Assembly (NCBI GenBank): GCA_016789905.1
Contig: JAEUQC010000178.1
Span: forward strand, 1-64,000
Length of the DNA: 64,000 nucleotides
Reading direction: 5' to 3'
From: Bryobacterales bacterium
GTDB taxonomy: Bacteria; Acidobacteriota; Terriglobia; Bryobacterales; Bryobacteraceae
The translations under genes were made by a program, and so were the position numbers. The notes beneath the pieces are model-generated. The model was not told the DNA's origin. It was given only the letters and a program-made list of their open reading frames with translations, and ran no database searches. Below are positions 34,531-42,815 of this stretch, one piece after another. Within the stretch, counting starts at the first letter, position 1. Every line of letters begins with the position of its first letter.

Positions 34531-35606
34531 TACCAAGCCTGTCCATTGCCGGCGGACTGCTGGGGCAGGGCGGGCGGCGTGCTGTGGGCTGGGGCGACGT
34601 TTGCCATTGTCGAGCGAGTGAGAATTTCCAGCGGGCCTTTCAGGCACTCCTGCACCACCGCCTTTGCATCGCCGGCGCCGGGGGCGACCACAAGGCGATG
34701 GCCGAAAACGAACGGAGCGAGGTACTCGATATCCTGCGAGGAAACAAAATCACGGCCATTCAACAGCGCCACGGCCTGCAAGGCCGGAATCATGAGAACC
34801 AGGCTGCGGGTGCTGAGGCCCTGCAGCACTTTCTTGTGGGCGCGGATGTTGCGCGCGGCGTCGACAAGGCAGGTGTGCACACGGGGATCGACGTGGACGT
34901 GATCCTCCATCGCCTGACGGGCTTCGACCACTTCGTCGCGGGTAACGAGGCGCTCGGCGGGCTGGGAGCGGCGAACCTTGCGCGTGGCGAGAACGTCGAT
35001 TTCCGCTTCGCGCGAGATATAGTCCATGTTGATTTTGAAGAGAAACCGGTCGAGCTGGGCAACGGGCAATGGATAGGTTCCGGCCAGGTCGCGCGGGTTC
35101 TGGGTGGCGATGACGAAGAAGAGAGCGTCGAGCGGATAGGTATGGTTATCGACAGTCACCTGCTTTTCGGCCATCGCTTCGAGCATGGCCGACTGAACCT
35201 TTGGCGAAGTCCGGTTGATTTCGTCGGCAAGCAGGACATGGGCGAAGATAGGGCCGGGGCGAAACTCGAACCGGCTGGTGGAGACATCGAAGACGGAAAC
35301 GCCGGAGACGTCGCTGGGAAGCAGGTCTGGCGTAAACTGGACACGGCGAAAGGGCGCGATGTGCTGCCCTTCGGCGTCGGTTACCGATTCGCCGAGCGCC
35401 TTGGCGAGAGTGGTTTTGCCGGACCCCGGGTAGTCTTCGAGCAGCACGTGTCCATCGGCAAACAGCGCGGTGACGATTAGGTCGATTACCTCGTCGCGGC
35501 CTTTGACGGCGGCGCGGAGGCGGCGGCGAAGGATCTGCGCCGTTTCATAGGGGGCCGAAAGCGGGTGTACGCTCTGTTCCTGCGGCGTTTGGGGGTACGA
35601 GGCCAT
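34530..35606 (-). CDS. MoxR-family AAA+ ATPase
   Basis: 358 aa. Walker A at 61-65 (EDYPGSGKTTLAKAL), Walker B in VLLADEINRTSPKVQSAML, sensor 1 in FFVIATQNP, and the C-terminal lid with STRSLVLMIPALQAVALLN. MoxR ATPases act as chaperones that activate VWA- or DUF58-containing partners and metalloenzymes. ATG 35606 with AAGGA upstream gives the usual N-terminus; a far longer in-frame extension to 35963 overlaps the transglutaminase gene and is low complexity, so I reject it. Third in the operon. Confidence 0.93.
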   Translation of the reverse strand: MASYPQTPQEQSVHPLSAPYETAQILRRRLRAAVKGRDEVIDLIVTALFADGHVLLEDYPGSGKTTLAKALGESVTDAEGQHIAPFRRVQFTPDLLPSDVSGVSVFDVSTSRFEFRPGPIFAHVLLADEINRTSPKVQSAMLEAMAEKQVTVDNHTYPLDALFFVIATQNPRDLAGTYPLPVAQLDRFLFKINMDYISREAEIDVLATRKVRRSQPAERLVTRDEVVEARQAMEDHVHVDPRVHTCLVDAARNIRAHKKVLQGLSTRSLVLMIPALQAVALLNGRDFVSSQDIEYLAPFVFGHRLVVAPGAGDAKAVVQECLKGPLEILTRSTMANVAPAHSTPPALPQQSAGNGQAW

Positions 35607-35626
35607 GCAATTCCTTTCGATTTCCG

Positions 35627-37849
35627 TCAGCTCACCTTCCACCAGGAGAGTGGATGGAGCGCGCCGGCTAAGCGTCGCCACCAGGGCACGCCGGCGGCGG
35701 CTTTGCGCGAGGTTGCGCGGGTCAATTCCAGATAGGCGGCGCGCGTGCGCGGGGCGATGCCGGCGCCAAGGGCGTGCTTCAAATGCAGTTGGGTGAGTTC
35801 GGCGAACTCCGGGGCGCGGAAGGCGACGGCCTCGGCGAACTGTTCTCGGGAAGCGCCGTAACCACGGCGCATGCCGAGGTCTGCCAGGCTGTCGAGCGTG
35901 GCGCGATAGGCCGAAACAGGAAGGCGGTCTTCCTCGCAGAAGCGAGGTTCCAGCCGGCGCCACAGCTTCATCAGATACATGGCGAGCAACGTGATTATTA
36001 ACAACGGCGCGGCCAACTTGCCGAGCGCCTGGAGGGTTTCCAGAAACGCCTTTCGAACATCGCCATCGCCTGCCGGCGGATTTTCCTCTTTGGGCAGACC
36101 CGGTGTCTGGCGGGCCATTTCGCCGAGCATGCGTTGGAGTTCCGGGTCAGCTTTGTCCTGTTGGGGCGGGGTTGCCACTTTTTCTGGCGTAATGTCGAGC
36201 ACCACCCAGCCCAGGCCCTTTACATAGATTTCGGGCCATGCGTGCGCGTCACCGTTGCGAATGAGAACGGCGGAACCGCTGCCGCGCTGGCGAGCGTCGA
36301 CTGCGTAGCCAACGCTGACGCGCGAGGGCAGGCCGACGGTGCGGAACAGGTAAGCCGCCGAATGGGCCAGGTGGACGCAGTAGCCACGTCGCTCGCCGAA
36401 AAGAAAGCCGGCGACGGGGTCGGAATCGTCGTCGGGCCGGGTGACGCCGAGATCATAGGTTGTGTTCTTGTCGAGCCAGAACTTGATGGCCAGGGCTTGG
36501 GCGAGGACTGTTCCGCGGAGGTGCGGCGGCAACAGGTTGCGGGCCTCTTCGGCGATCTTGGAATAGCGGGGGTCGCTGGGCACCTGTGTGTAGTGTTGCC
36601 AGACTTCGGGCGTCCATTTCTCGCTGCCGACGTTGCGCTGTAAAAGGTCGGCGAAATCGGTGTCGAGGACGATGGACTCGGTCTTGTAGGCGCGTTCAAA
36701 CCGTTTGGGATCGGGGTTCGGCGCGGGTTCATATTTAGCCGCGTCGATGAGGGCGAATGGTTTGGAATGTGGCGTCATCAGCGCGACGGTGGTCTTCATC
36801 CGGTGGGCGAGCCGTTTTCCGTTAGGCTGCTTTTCGGTGTCGGCGCGATCACGCATCGGGACTTCGATCATTTCGGCCGGGAAGGGTACGCCGATGTCGG
36901 TGTCGAGCTTCTGGCTGGCATCACGGACCAGTCGCTTGCCGTTCCAGGTGCTCAAGGCATCCTGGCGGAAATAAAAGGTGCCGTAGGGAGGGTTGTAGTC
37001 GTCGTGAAGGTTGACGACGGCGACCGGAAAACTCTTTCCGCCGGAGCCGTTGGACGGATCGGGATCCTGATTCTGGCCGCTATTCTCCTGCTTCCCGCCC
37101 TTCTCTTTCTGGCCACCTTTCCCGCCGCCTCCTCCCTTCTGCTGCTCCGACTTCTTTTTCTCGTCGCCGCTGCCGGAGGCGGCCCAGGCGTTCAACTGCC
37201 TGATCTTGCCGTCGGGAAGGAACAGGAAAAGCGCGACGATCATCGCCATCAGGATGAGCGGGTCGAGAAGCGTTTGCTTGGCGGAACGGCGGCTGAGGAG
37301 CCAGACGACCAGCATGACACCAAGCGCCGCGCCAATGGCCAGGAAGAATGGCAGCGGATCGTAGTTTCGTTCCAGGAGCCAATCGGTAATGAAATAGGGC
37401 CGGTGCAGGGAGCCCTCGCGGTGAGCGGCGAATACGCCAGCGAAGATGCCCACCAGAAGCGCGGCTTCAATGGATAAGAACGTTGAATAGCGGGTGGCGG
37501 AGACGAGCAGCGGCGTCAATAGCGCCAACGGAAGAACCAGCCACAACGCCGACTCGGTGATGGCGTAGACCCCAGGGCTGCCGAAGAGCCTGGCGGCGGC
37601 TTCGCTGCCCCTGGCGATGGAACTGGCCAAGACTGTGGCCACAAGGCCGCCCAACGCCACCAGCCACAACCGGGGCAACCGCACGGGCATGGCGCCCAAC
37701 CGGTCGGCCAGGAAAAAGGCCGCGAGCACACCGGTTAGCGCCGCCGCCAAGCCTGCACTGGATGTGAAATTCACAGCGGCAAGACCCGCCGCCGCCATCC
37801 AAATGAGGATGCCGGGGACCTTCCACCAGATTGATCTTTCCTTCCCCAC
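35627..37849 (-). CDS. membrane transglutaminase-like protein (TgpA-like)
   Basis: 740 aa from a GTG. Six or more hydrophobic helices in the first 225 residues, then a low-complexity Lys/Gly/Gln linker (about 228-260), then a periplasmic transglutaminase-like core with the full triad: Cys491 (ERRGYCVHLAH), His536 (GDAHAWPEIYV) and Asp552 (VVLDITPE). A further TM helix near 610-630 (LAAPLLIITLLAMYLMKLW) precedes a cytoplasmic tail. This layout matches DUF3488/TgpA proteins, which pair with MoxR and DUF58 genes; in Pseudomonas aeruginosa TgpA is essential. Target proteins are unknown. Confidence 0.9.
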   Translation of the reverse strand: MGKERSIWWKVPGILIWMAAAGLAAVNFTSSAGLAAALTGVLAAFFLADRLGAMPVRLPRLWLVALGGLVATVLASSIARGSEAAARLFGSPGVYAITESALWLVLPLALLTPLLVSATRYSTFLSIEAALLVGIFAGVFAAHREGSLHRPYFITDWLLERNYDPLPFFLAIGAALGVMLVVWLLSRRSAKQTLLDPLILMAMIVALFLFLPDGKIRQLNAWAASGSGDEKKKSEQQKGGGGGKGGQKEKGGKQENSGQNQDPDPSNGSGGKSFPVAVVNLHDDYNPPYGTFYFRQDALSTWNGKRLVRDASQKLDTDIGVPFPAEMIEVPMRDRADTEKQPNGKRLAHRMKTTVALMTPHSKPFALIDAAKYEPAPNPDPKRFERAYKTESIVLDTDFADLLQRNVGSEKWTPEVWQHYTQVPSDPRYSKIAEEARNLLPPHLRGTVLAQALAIKFWLDKNTTYDLGVTRPDDDSDPVAGFLFGERRGYCVHLAHSAAYLFRTVGLPSRVSVGYAVDARQRGSGSAVLIRNGDAHAWPEIYVKGLGWVVLDITPEKVATPPQQDKADPELQRMLGEMARQTPGLPKEENPPAGDGDVRKAFLETLQALGKLAAPLLIITLLAMYLMKLWRRLEPRFCEEDRLPVSAYRATLDSLADLGMRRGYGASREQFAEAVAFRAPEFAELTQLHLKHALGAGIAPRTRAAYLELTRATSRKAAAGVPWWRRLAGALHPLSWWKVS

Positions 37850-37854
37850 GCCGT

Positions 37855-39219
37855 TTAGCCCTTGTATCCCAGCATATCGCTCAAGCTTCTTCCGGAGTTT
37901 CGCTCGACGATTATCAGTTCATTCGCCAGGCCTTTCACGTTGGAGGCGCGAGCGCGAATGCTGGCGACGGAGACGCCATCGCCCGTTTGCGGCTTCACCA
38001 GCCAACGGGTCAATACCTCCCGCGCGGTCTTTGCAGGCGCCTGATCGGGAACAATTTCTCCGGCGGCGGTCAGCACCTGGACGCGCATGGTGGCGGTGGC
38101 GGCTGATTGTGCCGCTACCGCTTCCCAGGCCGGTTCGTCCGGCGGGATGAACAGCAGGCAGAACTGGAACCCCTCGCTCTCCCGTTTGGTGAGAAAGGCG
38201 GATAACTGCGCGGCGCGGCCCGCCGTTTGTGTTTCCCCGCTGCGGGCGATGATTTCATAGGCGGCTTCGCGGTCCTCCACTGCCTCCCGTTCCACGCCGT
38301 CGGCGGCGAAGCACCAGTCGTCGCCGAGCAACCCACGCTCAATGCAGACGCGCGCGGCCGCGGCGGTGGCGTCGTCCTGCGGGCTGGTGACAAGATAGGC
38401 GCATCCGCGCTTTCGCTCGGCCACGCTGCGCTCCGGCGTTCGTACCATCATCTTGCCGCTCCGCGCGTATACCTTCCATAGGACCATCCGCAGCGGGTCT
38501 CCGGGAGCGTATTGGCGCATTTCTACGCGGTCACCCTTTGGTTCGGCGAACGGATCGGAAAGATCGTCGCCCTCGGCCATTCCGGCGGGAGGGGGCATTT
38601 GCGTCAGCATGCCGCGATAAGGCAGCACTCGAAGCAGCACCTCTTCCTGCCTCCGCCAGGAGATTTCGGTTAACCCAAACAGATCCCGGACGGCAAACCG
38701 GCGAACCACGCGTCTTACGATGCATCGGCGCGCCGGAGAGGCCATTTCCACGAGGTCCGCGCCATCGCGCTCCAACTCCACGCGGGCCGCCGTTTCGCCG
38801 CCGCCGTCGTCCACCCACTGCCAGTCGACAATGGCAAATGGAATCCACTTTGGTCGCCGGAGGCGGTAGCCGGTCGGCTGGGGAACCCCGGTGTCAAGGT
38901 CCAGATCGCCCGGAGTTTTCGCGTGCGCCGTCCGGCGCCAAACGATGGCCGCCGCCAGCGATGTACACAGCACCAGAGCGAGTATCACCAAGGCCCCGCC
39001 GAGCCCGGCGACGAGTAATACCAGATCCCGCACCAACACGCCATATACCCAGACGGCGGTGGCGAAGAGCGCCAGAAATGCGAGACCGGTGCGCGTGAAG
39101 GGAAAGACGCCGAATAGCGCCAATACCGGCGAGCGGAAGAACCGGCGCCAGATTCTGGCAAATGGCGCCATGAACCGTCCGGTCACTCTTCGCAATGCTG
39201 ATGGCCAACGAACGGTCAT
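37855..39219 (-). CDS. DUF58 domain-containing membrane protein
   Basis: 454 aa. Two hydrophobic helices near the N-terminus (about 37-85), then the DUF58 core with its signature RQYAPGDPLRMVLWKVYARS and MMVRTPE. DUF58 proteins are often degenerate VWA-like domains partnered with MoxR. Start uncertain: GTC/ATG choices include 39219 (used here) and 39172; the conserved part begins later. First gene of the operon DUF58 - transglutaminase - moxR - TPR (gaps of 5, 20 and -1 bp). Divergent from sulfatase 2 with 62 bp between starts. Confidence 0.88.
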   Translation of the reverse strand: MTVRWPSALRRVTGRFMAPFARIWRRFFRSPVLALFGVFPFTRTGLAFLALFATAVWVYGVLVRDLVLLVAGLGGALVILALVLCTSLAAAIVWRRTAHAKTPGDLDLDTGVPQPTGYRLRRPKWIPFAIVDWQWVDDGGGETAARVELERDGADLVEMASPARRCIVRRVVRRFAVRDLFGLTEISWRRQEEVLLRVLPYRGMLTQMPPPAGMAEGDDLSDPFAEPKGDRVEMRQYAPGDPLRMVLWKVYARSGKMMVRTPERSVAERKRGCAYLVTSPQDDATAAAARVCIERGLLGDDWCFAADGVEREAVEDREAAYEIIARSGETQTAGRAAQLSAFLTKRESEGFQFCLLFIPPDEPAWEAVAAQSAATATMRVQVLTAAGEIVPDQAPAKTAREVLTRWLVKPQTGDGVSVASIRARASNVKGLANELIIVERNSGRSLSDMLGYKG

Positions 39220-39281
39220 GCGGCGATGTTGCTTCCCTCTCCAATTATTTTGACGTACTATTGGCTTGTTCCGGTACCAGA

Positions 39282-40721
39282 ATGCAGACCCCAAAATGTT
39301 CCCGCCGCGCATTTCTTGCGGCTTTGGGGGGCGGTGTTTCGAGCGCTCAGCCCCGGCGCAAACCGAATTTCATCGTTGTTCTCGTCGACGACCTTGGCTG
39401 GCGGGACTGGGGGTGTTACGGGCATACCTATCATGAGACACCGCATCTGGACCGTTTGGCTTCGGAAAGTGTGAAATTCACACAGGCCTACGCCGCCTGC
39501 CCGGTGTGCTCGCCGACACGGGCGTCGCTGATGACGGGACGCTACCCGGCGAGGTTGCATTTGACCGATTGGATTCCCGGACGCCGGCAGTGGCCCGGTT
39601 CCAAGCTTCTCACTGTACCCTTTGAACAACAGCTCCCCCTCGCCGAAACAACTCTCCCAGAACTGCTCAAGCCACTCGGATACCGTTCCGCCAGCGTGGG
39701 CAAGTGGCATCTTGGCGGGGCAGGGTTCACTCCCGTCGACCAAGGGTTCGACACGAATATCGGCGGTGACCATCGAGGCTCCCCGCCCGGCTATTTCGGG
39801 CCGTTCGACATGGTGAATTTGAAGGGGGGCACCAAGTCCGACCTGCTCACCGACCGCCTGACTGAGGAAGCCGGCCAATTCATCACCGGTGCCGCCGGCC
39901 ATCCATTCCTGCTCTATCTGCCCCACTATACGGTCCACACTCCCATTCAAGCGCCGGAGGCGCTTATCGAAAAGTATCGCCGCAAGATGGCATCGTTGGG
40001 CGTGGACGGCAATCCGACGTATGCCGCCATGGTTGAAACTCTCGATAATTCCATCGGCGGTTTACGCGAAAAAGTGAAGGCCCTGGGACTCGAAAACGAC
40101 ACGGTCTGGATTGTTACCTCCGACAACGGCGGGTTACGGTACGAGGGGAAATCGCCCAAACCGGTGACTGACAACGCGCCAGCACGAAACGGAAAGGGCC
40201 ACTTGTATGAGGGGGGCATCCGTGTGCCGCTGCTGATCCGGTGGCCGGGAGTGGCGCGCGGCGGGTCGGAATCTGCACTGCCGGTGATCACGCCCGATCT
40301 GTTTGCGACGGTGGCAGAGATGGCCGGGGCAAGGCCGCGCCAGACGATGGATGGCCGGTCATTGGTGGCGTTGCTGCGCGGCGGAAAGATGGCCGACGGT
40401 CCGCTGTTTTGGCACTATCCGCATTACAGCAACCAGGGCGGCGTTCCCGGAGGCGCAATTCGTGACGGGGAATGGAAACTGATTGAATTCTACGAGGACG
40501 GCAGAATGGAACTGTTTCATCTCAAATCCGACGCCGGGGAAAGGCTGAACCTGGCAAACAAAGAGGCGGCGAAGGCGCGCCAGATGCGCGCCCAACTGGA
40601 CGCGTGGCGGAAATCGGTAAACGCCACCATGCCGAAGGCCAATCCCGATTACGACCCGGCGAAAGCCGACCAGGGGTTGACAGGCGCGGAGCAGCCGACG
40701 CCGCCCGCCGGCGCTCGCTAA
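39282..40721 (+). CDS. exported arylsulfatase-family hydrolase (sulfatase 2)
   Basis: 479 aa. Tat-type signal CSRRAFLAALGGG, then sulfatase metal ligands VLVDDLGWRDWG (Asp36-Asp37), formylglycine site C76-S-P-T-R80 followed by ASLMTGRYPAR, GKWHLGG, and WIVTSDNGGLR. The C-terminal subdomain is the usual four-stranded sheet with WHYPHYSNQGG. Close in pattern to sulfatase 4 (45210-46610), suggesting recent paralogy. ATG 39282 chosen because it opens the Tat signal. A TACTAT hexamer lies 20 bases upstream. Substrate unknown. Confidence 0.9.
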   Translation: MQTPKCSRRAFLAALGGGVSSAQPRRKPNFIVVLVDDLGWRDWGCYGHTYHETPHLDRLASESVKFTQAYAACPVCSPTRASLMTGRYPARLHLTDWIPGRRQWPGSKLLTVPFEQQLPLAETTLPELLKPLGYRSASVGKWHLGGAGFTPVDQGFDTNIGGDHRGSPPGYFGPFDMVNLKGGTKSDLLTDRLTEEAGQFITGAAGHPFLLYLPHYTVHTPIQAPEALIEKYRRKMASLGVDGNPTYAAMVETLDNSIGGLREKVKALGLENDTVWIVTSDNGGLRYEGKSPKPVTDNAPARNGKGHLYEGGIRVPLLIRWPGVARGGSESALPVITPDLFATVAEMAGARPRQTMDGRSLVALLRGGKMADGPLFWHYPHYSNQGGVPGGAIRDGEWKLIEFYEDGRMELFHLKSDAGERLNLANKEAAKARQMRAQLDAWRKSVNATMPKANPDYDPAKADQGLTGAEQPTPPAGAR

Positions 40722-41293
40722 TTGCGTTTCAGCATCCGCTTAATCTCCGGTGTAAACTCGCGTGCCAGGTTGCCGAAGAACTGGCCAAGGTAGCCTCCGC
40801 CAATGCGAATGGCGCAGTCACGGTTGGAGGTGACACTGTCGGGCATCCACAGCTTCTGCGCAAAGGCGCCGCCAGTGATGCCGATCGCCCGCGCCGCGCC
40901 GAAATGGTACTCGCCATTTCCATAGCGGCTGAGAAACGTCTGTTTGGCGGCGGCGCCGAGCCGTTTGCCCACAGAACCCTGCCCAAGCCTAAAGTAACGT
41001 GGATCCTCGTTCCAAACCGCGCCGAACGAACCTTCCAAGCCGTTGGTGACACTATTGTTCAAAAGTCTCGCGCTGTAGCGCTTTCCGAATCCGTCCCAAT
41101 GCGGCCCCCACTCTTCCGGCCGGTTCCGGTAAGTGCGCCAGGCAGACGTGATGGGGCCGGAGATCAACAGGCTACGCGTTCCGTACGTCGATTTGCCGAA
41201 CCATTTCAGCCGTTCTTCCGCCGTCAGAGGCTGATAGCTTTGAGCCGCCACAGGTACGATTCCGAAAAGGAAGAGGATCGCCAGATGCTTCAT
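40718..41293 (-). CDS. secreted hypothetical protein
   Basis: 191 aa. Signal peptide 1-18 (MKHLAILFLFGIVPVAAQ), then a compact domain rich in Gly, Arg and aromatic residues (RLKWFGKSTYGTRSLL, EWGPHWDGFGKRYSARLLN, EDPRYFRLGQGSVGKRL). The HWDGFGKRYSARL pattern recurs in acidobacterial exported proteins of unknown function; no catalytic motif is visible. Its stop overlaps that of sulfatase 2 by 4 bp. It follows the TauE-like gene's end by 9 bp but is its own reading unit on the same strand. Confidence 0.72.
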   Translation of the reverse strand: MKHLAILFLFGIVPVAAQSYQPLTAEERLKWFGKSTYGTRSLLISGPITSAWRTYRNRPEEWGPHWDGFGKRYSARLLNNSVTNGLEGSFGAVWNEDPRYFRLGQGSVGKRLGAAAKQTFLSRYGNGEYHFGAARAIGITGGAFAQKLWMPDSVTSNRDCAIRIGGGYLGQFFGNLAREFTPEIKRMLKRN

Positions 41294-41302
41294 GCAATCT
41301 TT

Positions 41303-42043
41303 CTACTTTGGCAGAAAAAGGAGCAGTGTCGCCAGAAAGGCCAGAACCAGCACGCTGTTGACAAAGAGCTTCTCCGGCATGACGGCCAGAAGTTTGCGCC
41401 CGGTGAGAGCGCCGCCAATGACGAATGGAAGCAGCGCCAGATCAAAGCGAAGGGACTGGGCACTGAACAGTCCCAGATTTAGATACACAGGTACCTTACT
41501 CAGGTTAACGATGAAGAAAAACCAGGCGCCGGTGGCCACGAACTCCTCCCGGGGCAAGTTCTTGCTGAGCAGGTACATGTTCATGATGGGTCCGGCGGCG
41601 TTTGCCACCATGGTGGCGAAACCGGCCGAAGTGCCGTAGAAACCGGCGTGTTTCCAATCGCTTGGCGGGACCGCGGTGGTCTTGCGCTGGCGCCACAAGA
41701 ACAGCAGAAGCATCACCAGCGAGATGGCGCCAACTACCGGGCGGATCAGGCCATCGGGATAGCGCAGCATCACCGCGCCGCCCGCCATGCCGATGGCTAC
41801 CCATGGGAGCAGTGAGAACAGCGCACCCGCCGCCGTATGCCGCCGGTAATAAACGACAGCGAAGGCGTCGGCACAGATGAGCAGCGGCAGCAGCCAGGCG
41901 GCCGACAATCGGGCGTCCCCCACGGTGAGGACGAACACCGGCACCGAGAGAATGCCGAAACCCGGTACGCCCGTCTTGGCGACTCCGACGCTAAAGGCAC
42001 AAAAGGCGCCGAGCAACCATTTGTAAAAGGGGAAATCTGGCAT
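41303..42043 (-). CDS. TauE/SafE-family sulfite/organosulfonate exporter-like permease
   Basis: 246 aa with seven to eight TM helices spread over the whole length. The family motif around the first helix (FSVGVAKTGVPGFGIL) and its repeat in the second half (GTSAGFATMVANAAGPIMN) are clear. Members move sulfite, sulfonates or small carboxylates across the inner membrane; direction is uncertain. With sulfatases on both sides, export of sulfite or a related sulfur oxyanion is an attractive guess. Start is uncertain: ATG 42043 (used) or ATG 42079, which would overlap the divergent promoter. Confidence 0.85.
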   Translation of the reverse strand: MPDFPFYKWLLGAFCAFSVGVAKTGVPGFGILSVPVFVLTVGDARLSAAWLLPLLICADAFAVVYYRRHTAAGALFSLLPWVAIGMAGGAVMLRYPDGLIRPVVGAISLVMLLLFLWRQRKTTAVPPSDWKHAGFYGTSAGFATMVANAAGPIMNMYLLSKNLPREEFVATGAWFFFIVNLSKVPVYLNLGLFSAQSLRFDLALLPFVIGGALTGRKLLAVMPEKLFVNSVLVLAFLATLLLFLPK

Positions 42044-42069
42044 GCAACCGAAACGGGAAATGGTGAGTC

Positions 42070-42075
42070 TATCAT
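42070..42075 (+). promoter_or_regulatory. -10 hexamer TATCAT 6 bases before an ATG (leaderless candidate)
   Basis: TATCAT, GCATAG, then ATG 42082. No ribosome-binding site. This is the same spacing as at 24885 and 25760. Confidence 0.5.
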
Positions 42076-42081
42076 GCATAG

Positions 42082-42795
42082 ATGTGTTTTCTCGGAGCGG
42101 TGTTCGTGGCGGCGCAGTTTCTGACCACGTTGGAACCGCGGACAATCCAGGCTTTTGACGCCTATGCGCGGGCGGTCGATGCCGAGGTGTCGGCGCGCGC
42201 GGTGCATTCTGCGCCGCTTGCTGGACGGCCACAGGGTGTTTTCATGATCAATGCGGGGAAGGATGTCGCTCACGGGCAGATCCACGATTGGTCCGCCGTG
42301 GCGTACCTGCCGGGGGTAAAGCGCTCTCAGGTGATCGGGATTTTGGAAGATTTTTCCCGGCACGCGGCGATCTATCCGGAGGTGCTCGAAGGCAGGGTGG
42401 AACGCCGCGACGGGAACCGGATCATCGCATTCCACAGGGTGAGGAAAAAGAAAGTACTGGAAGTGAACCTGGAAGCCAGCTACGAGTTAGACATTCTTCC
42501 GGCGACGGCGAACCGGTACTTCAGCCGTTCGGTGGCCACGCAGATCGTGGAACTGGACGGTGCCAAGCGGCTACCGCCGGGCCGGGACCATGGATTCCTG
42601 TGGCGCCTGCAGACCTACTGGACATTGGAGGAGACGCGGGAGGGGCTTTGGATGGAGGTGCGGTCTGTGAGCTTGACGCGGGACGTTCCTGCCGGTTTGG
42701 GCTGGGCGGTGAAGCCGATCGTGCGGGATCTGCCTCGCGAATCCCTGGAGGCGGTGATGGAAGCCACCAAGCGGGCGGCGTTGGCAAGAAGATAA
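42082..42795 (+). CDS. secreted SRPBCC/START-like domain protein
   Basis: 237 aa. A short signal (about 1-11, MCFLGAVFVAA) precedes a beta-helix-grip-like domain: IHDWSAVAYLPGVKRSQVIGILEDFSRHAAIYPEV-type opening (kept short here), FHRVRKKKVLEVNLEASYEL in the sheet and a C-terminal long helix ending ALARR. Such domains bind lipids or polyketides in a cavity, but ligand and role are unknown. It is 20 bp upstream of sulfatase 3 on the same strand, and the pair may be cotranscribed. Confidence 0.65.
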   Translation: MCFLGAVFVAAQFLTTLEPRTIQAFDAYARAVDAEVSARAVHSAPLAGRPQGVFMINAGKDVAHGQIHDWSAVAYLPGVKRSQVIGILEDFSRHAAIYPEVLEGRVERRDGNRIIAFHRVRKKKVLEVNLEASYELDILPATANRYFSRSVATQIVELDGAKRLPPGRDHGFLWRLQTYWTLEETREGLWMEVRSVSLTRDVPAGLGWAVKPIVRDLPRESLEAVMEATKRAALARR

Positions 42796-42815
42796 ACTCG
42801 ATAGGCTGGAAAGCC

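Noticed and set aside
35607..35963. An in-frame N-terminal extension of MoxR to 35963
   Set aside because: It overlaps the transglutaminase C-terminus, is Arg/Pro-rich, and ATG 35606 has an AAGGA site and gives the normal MoxR start.
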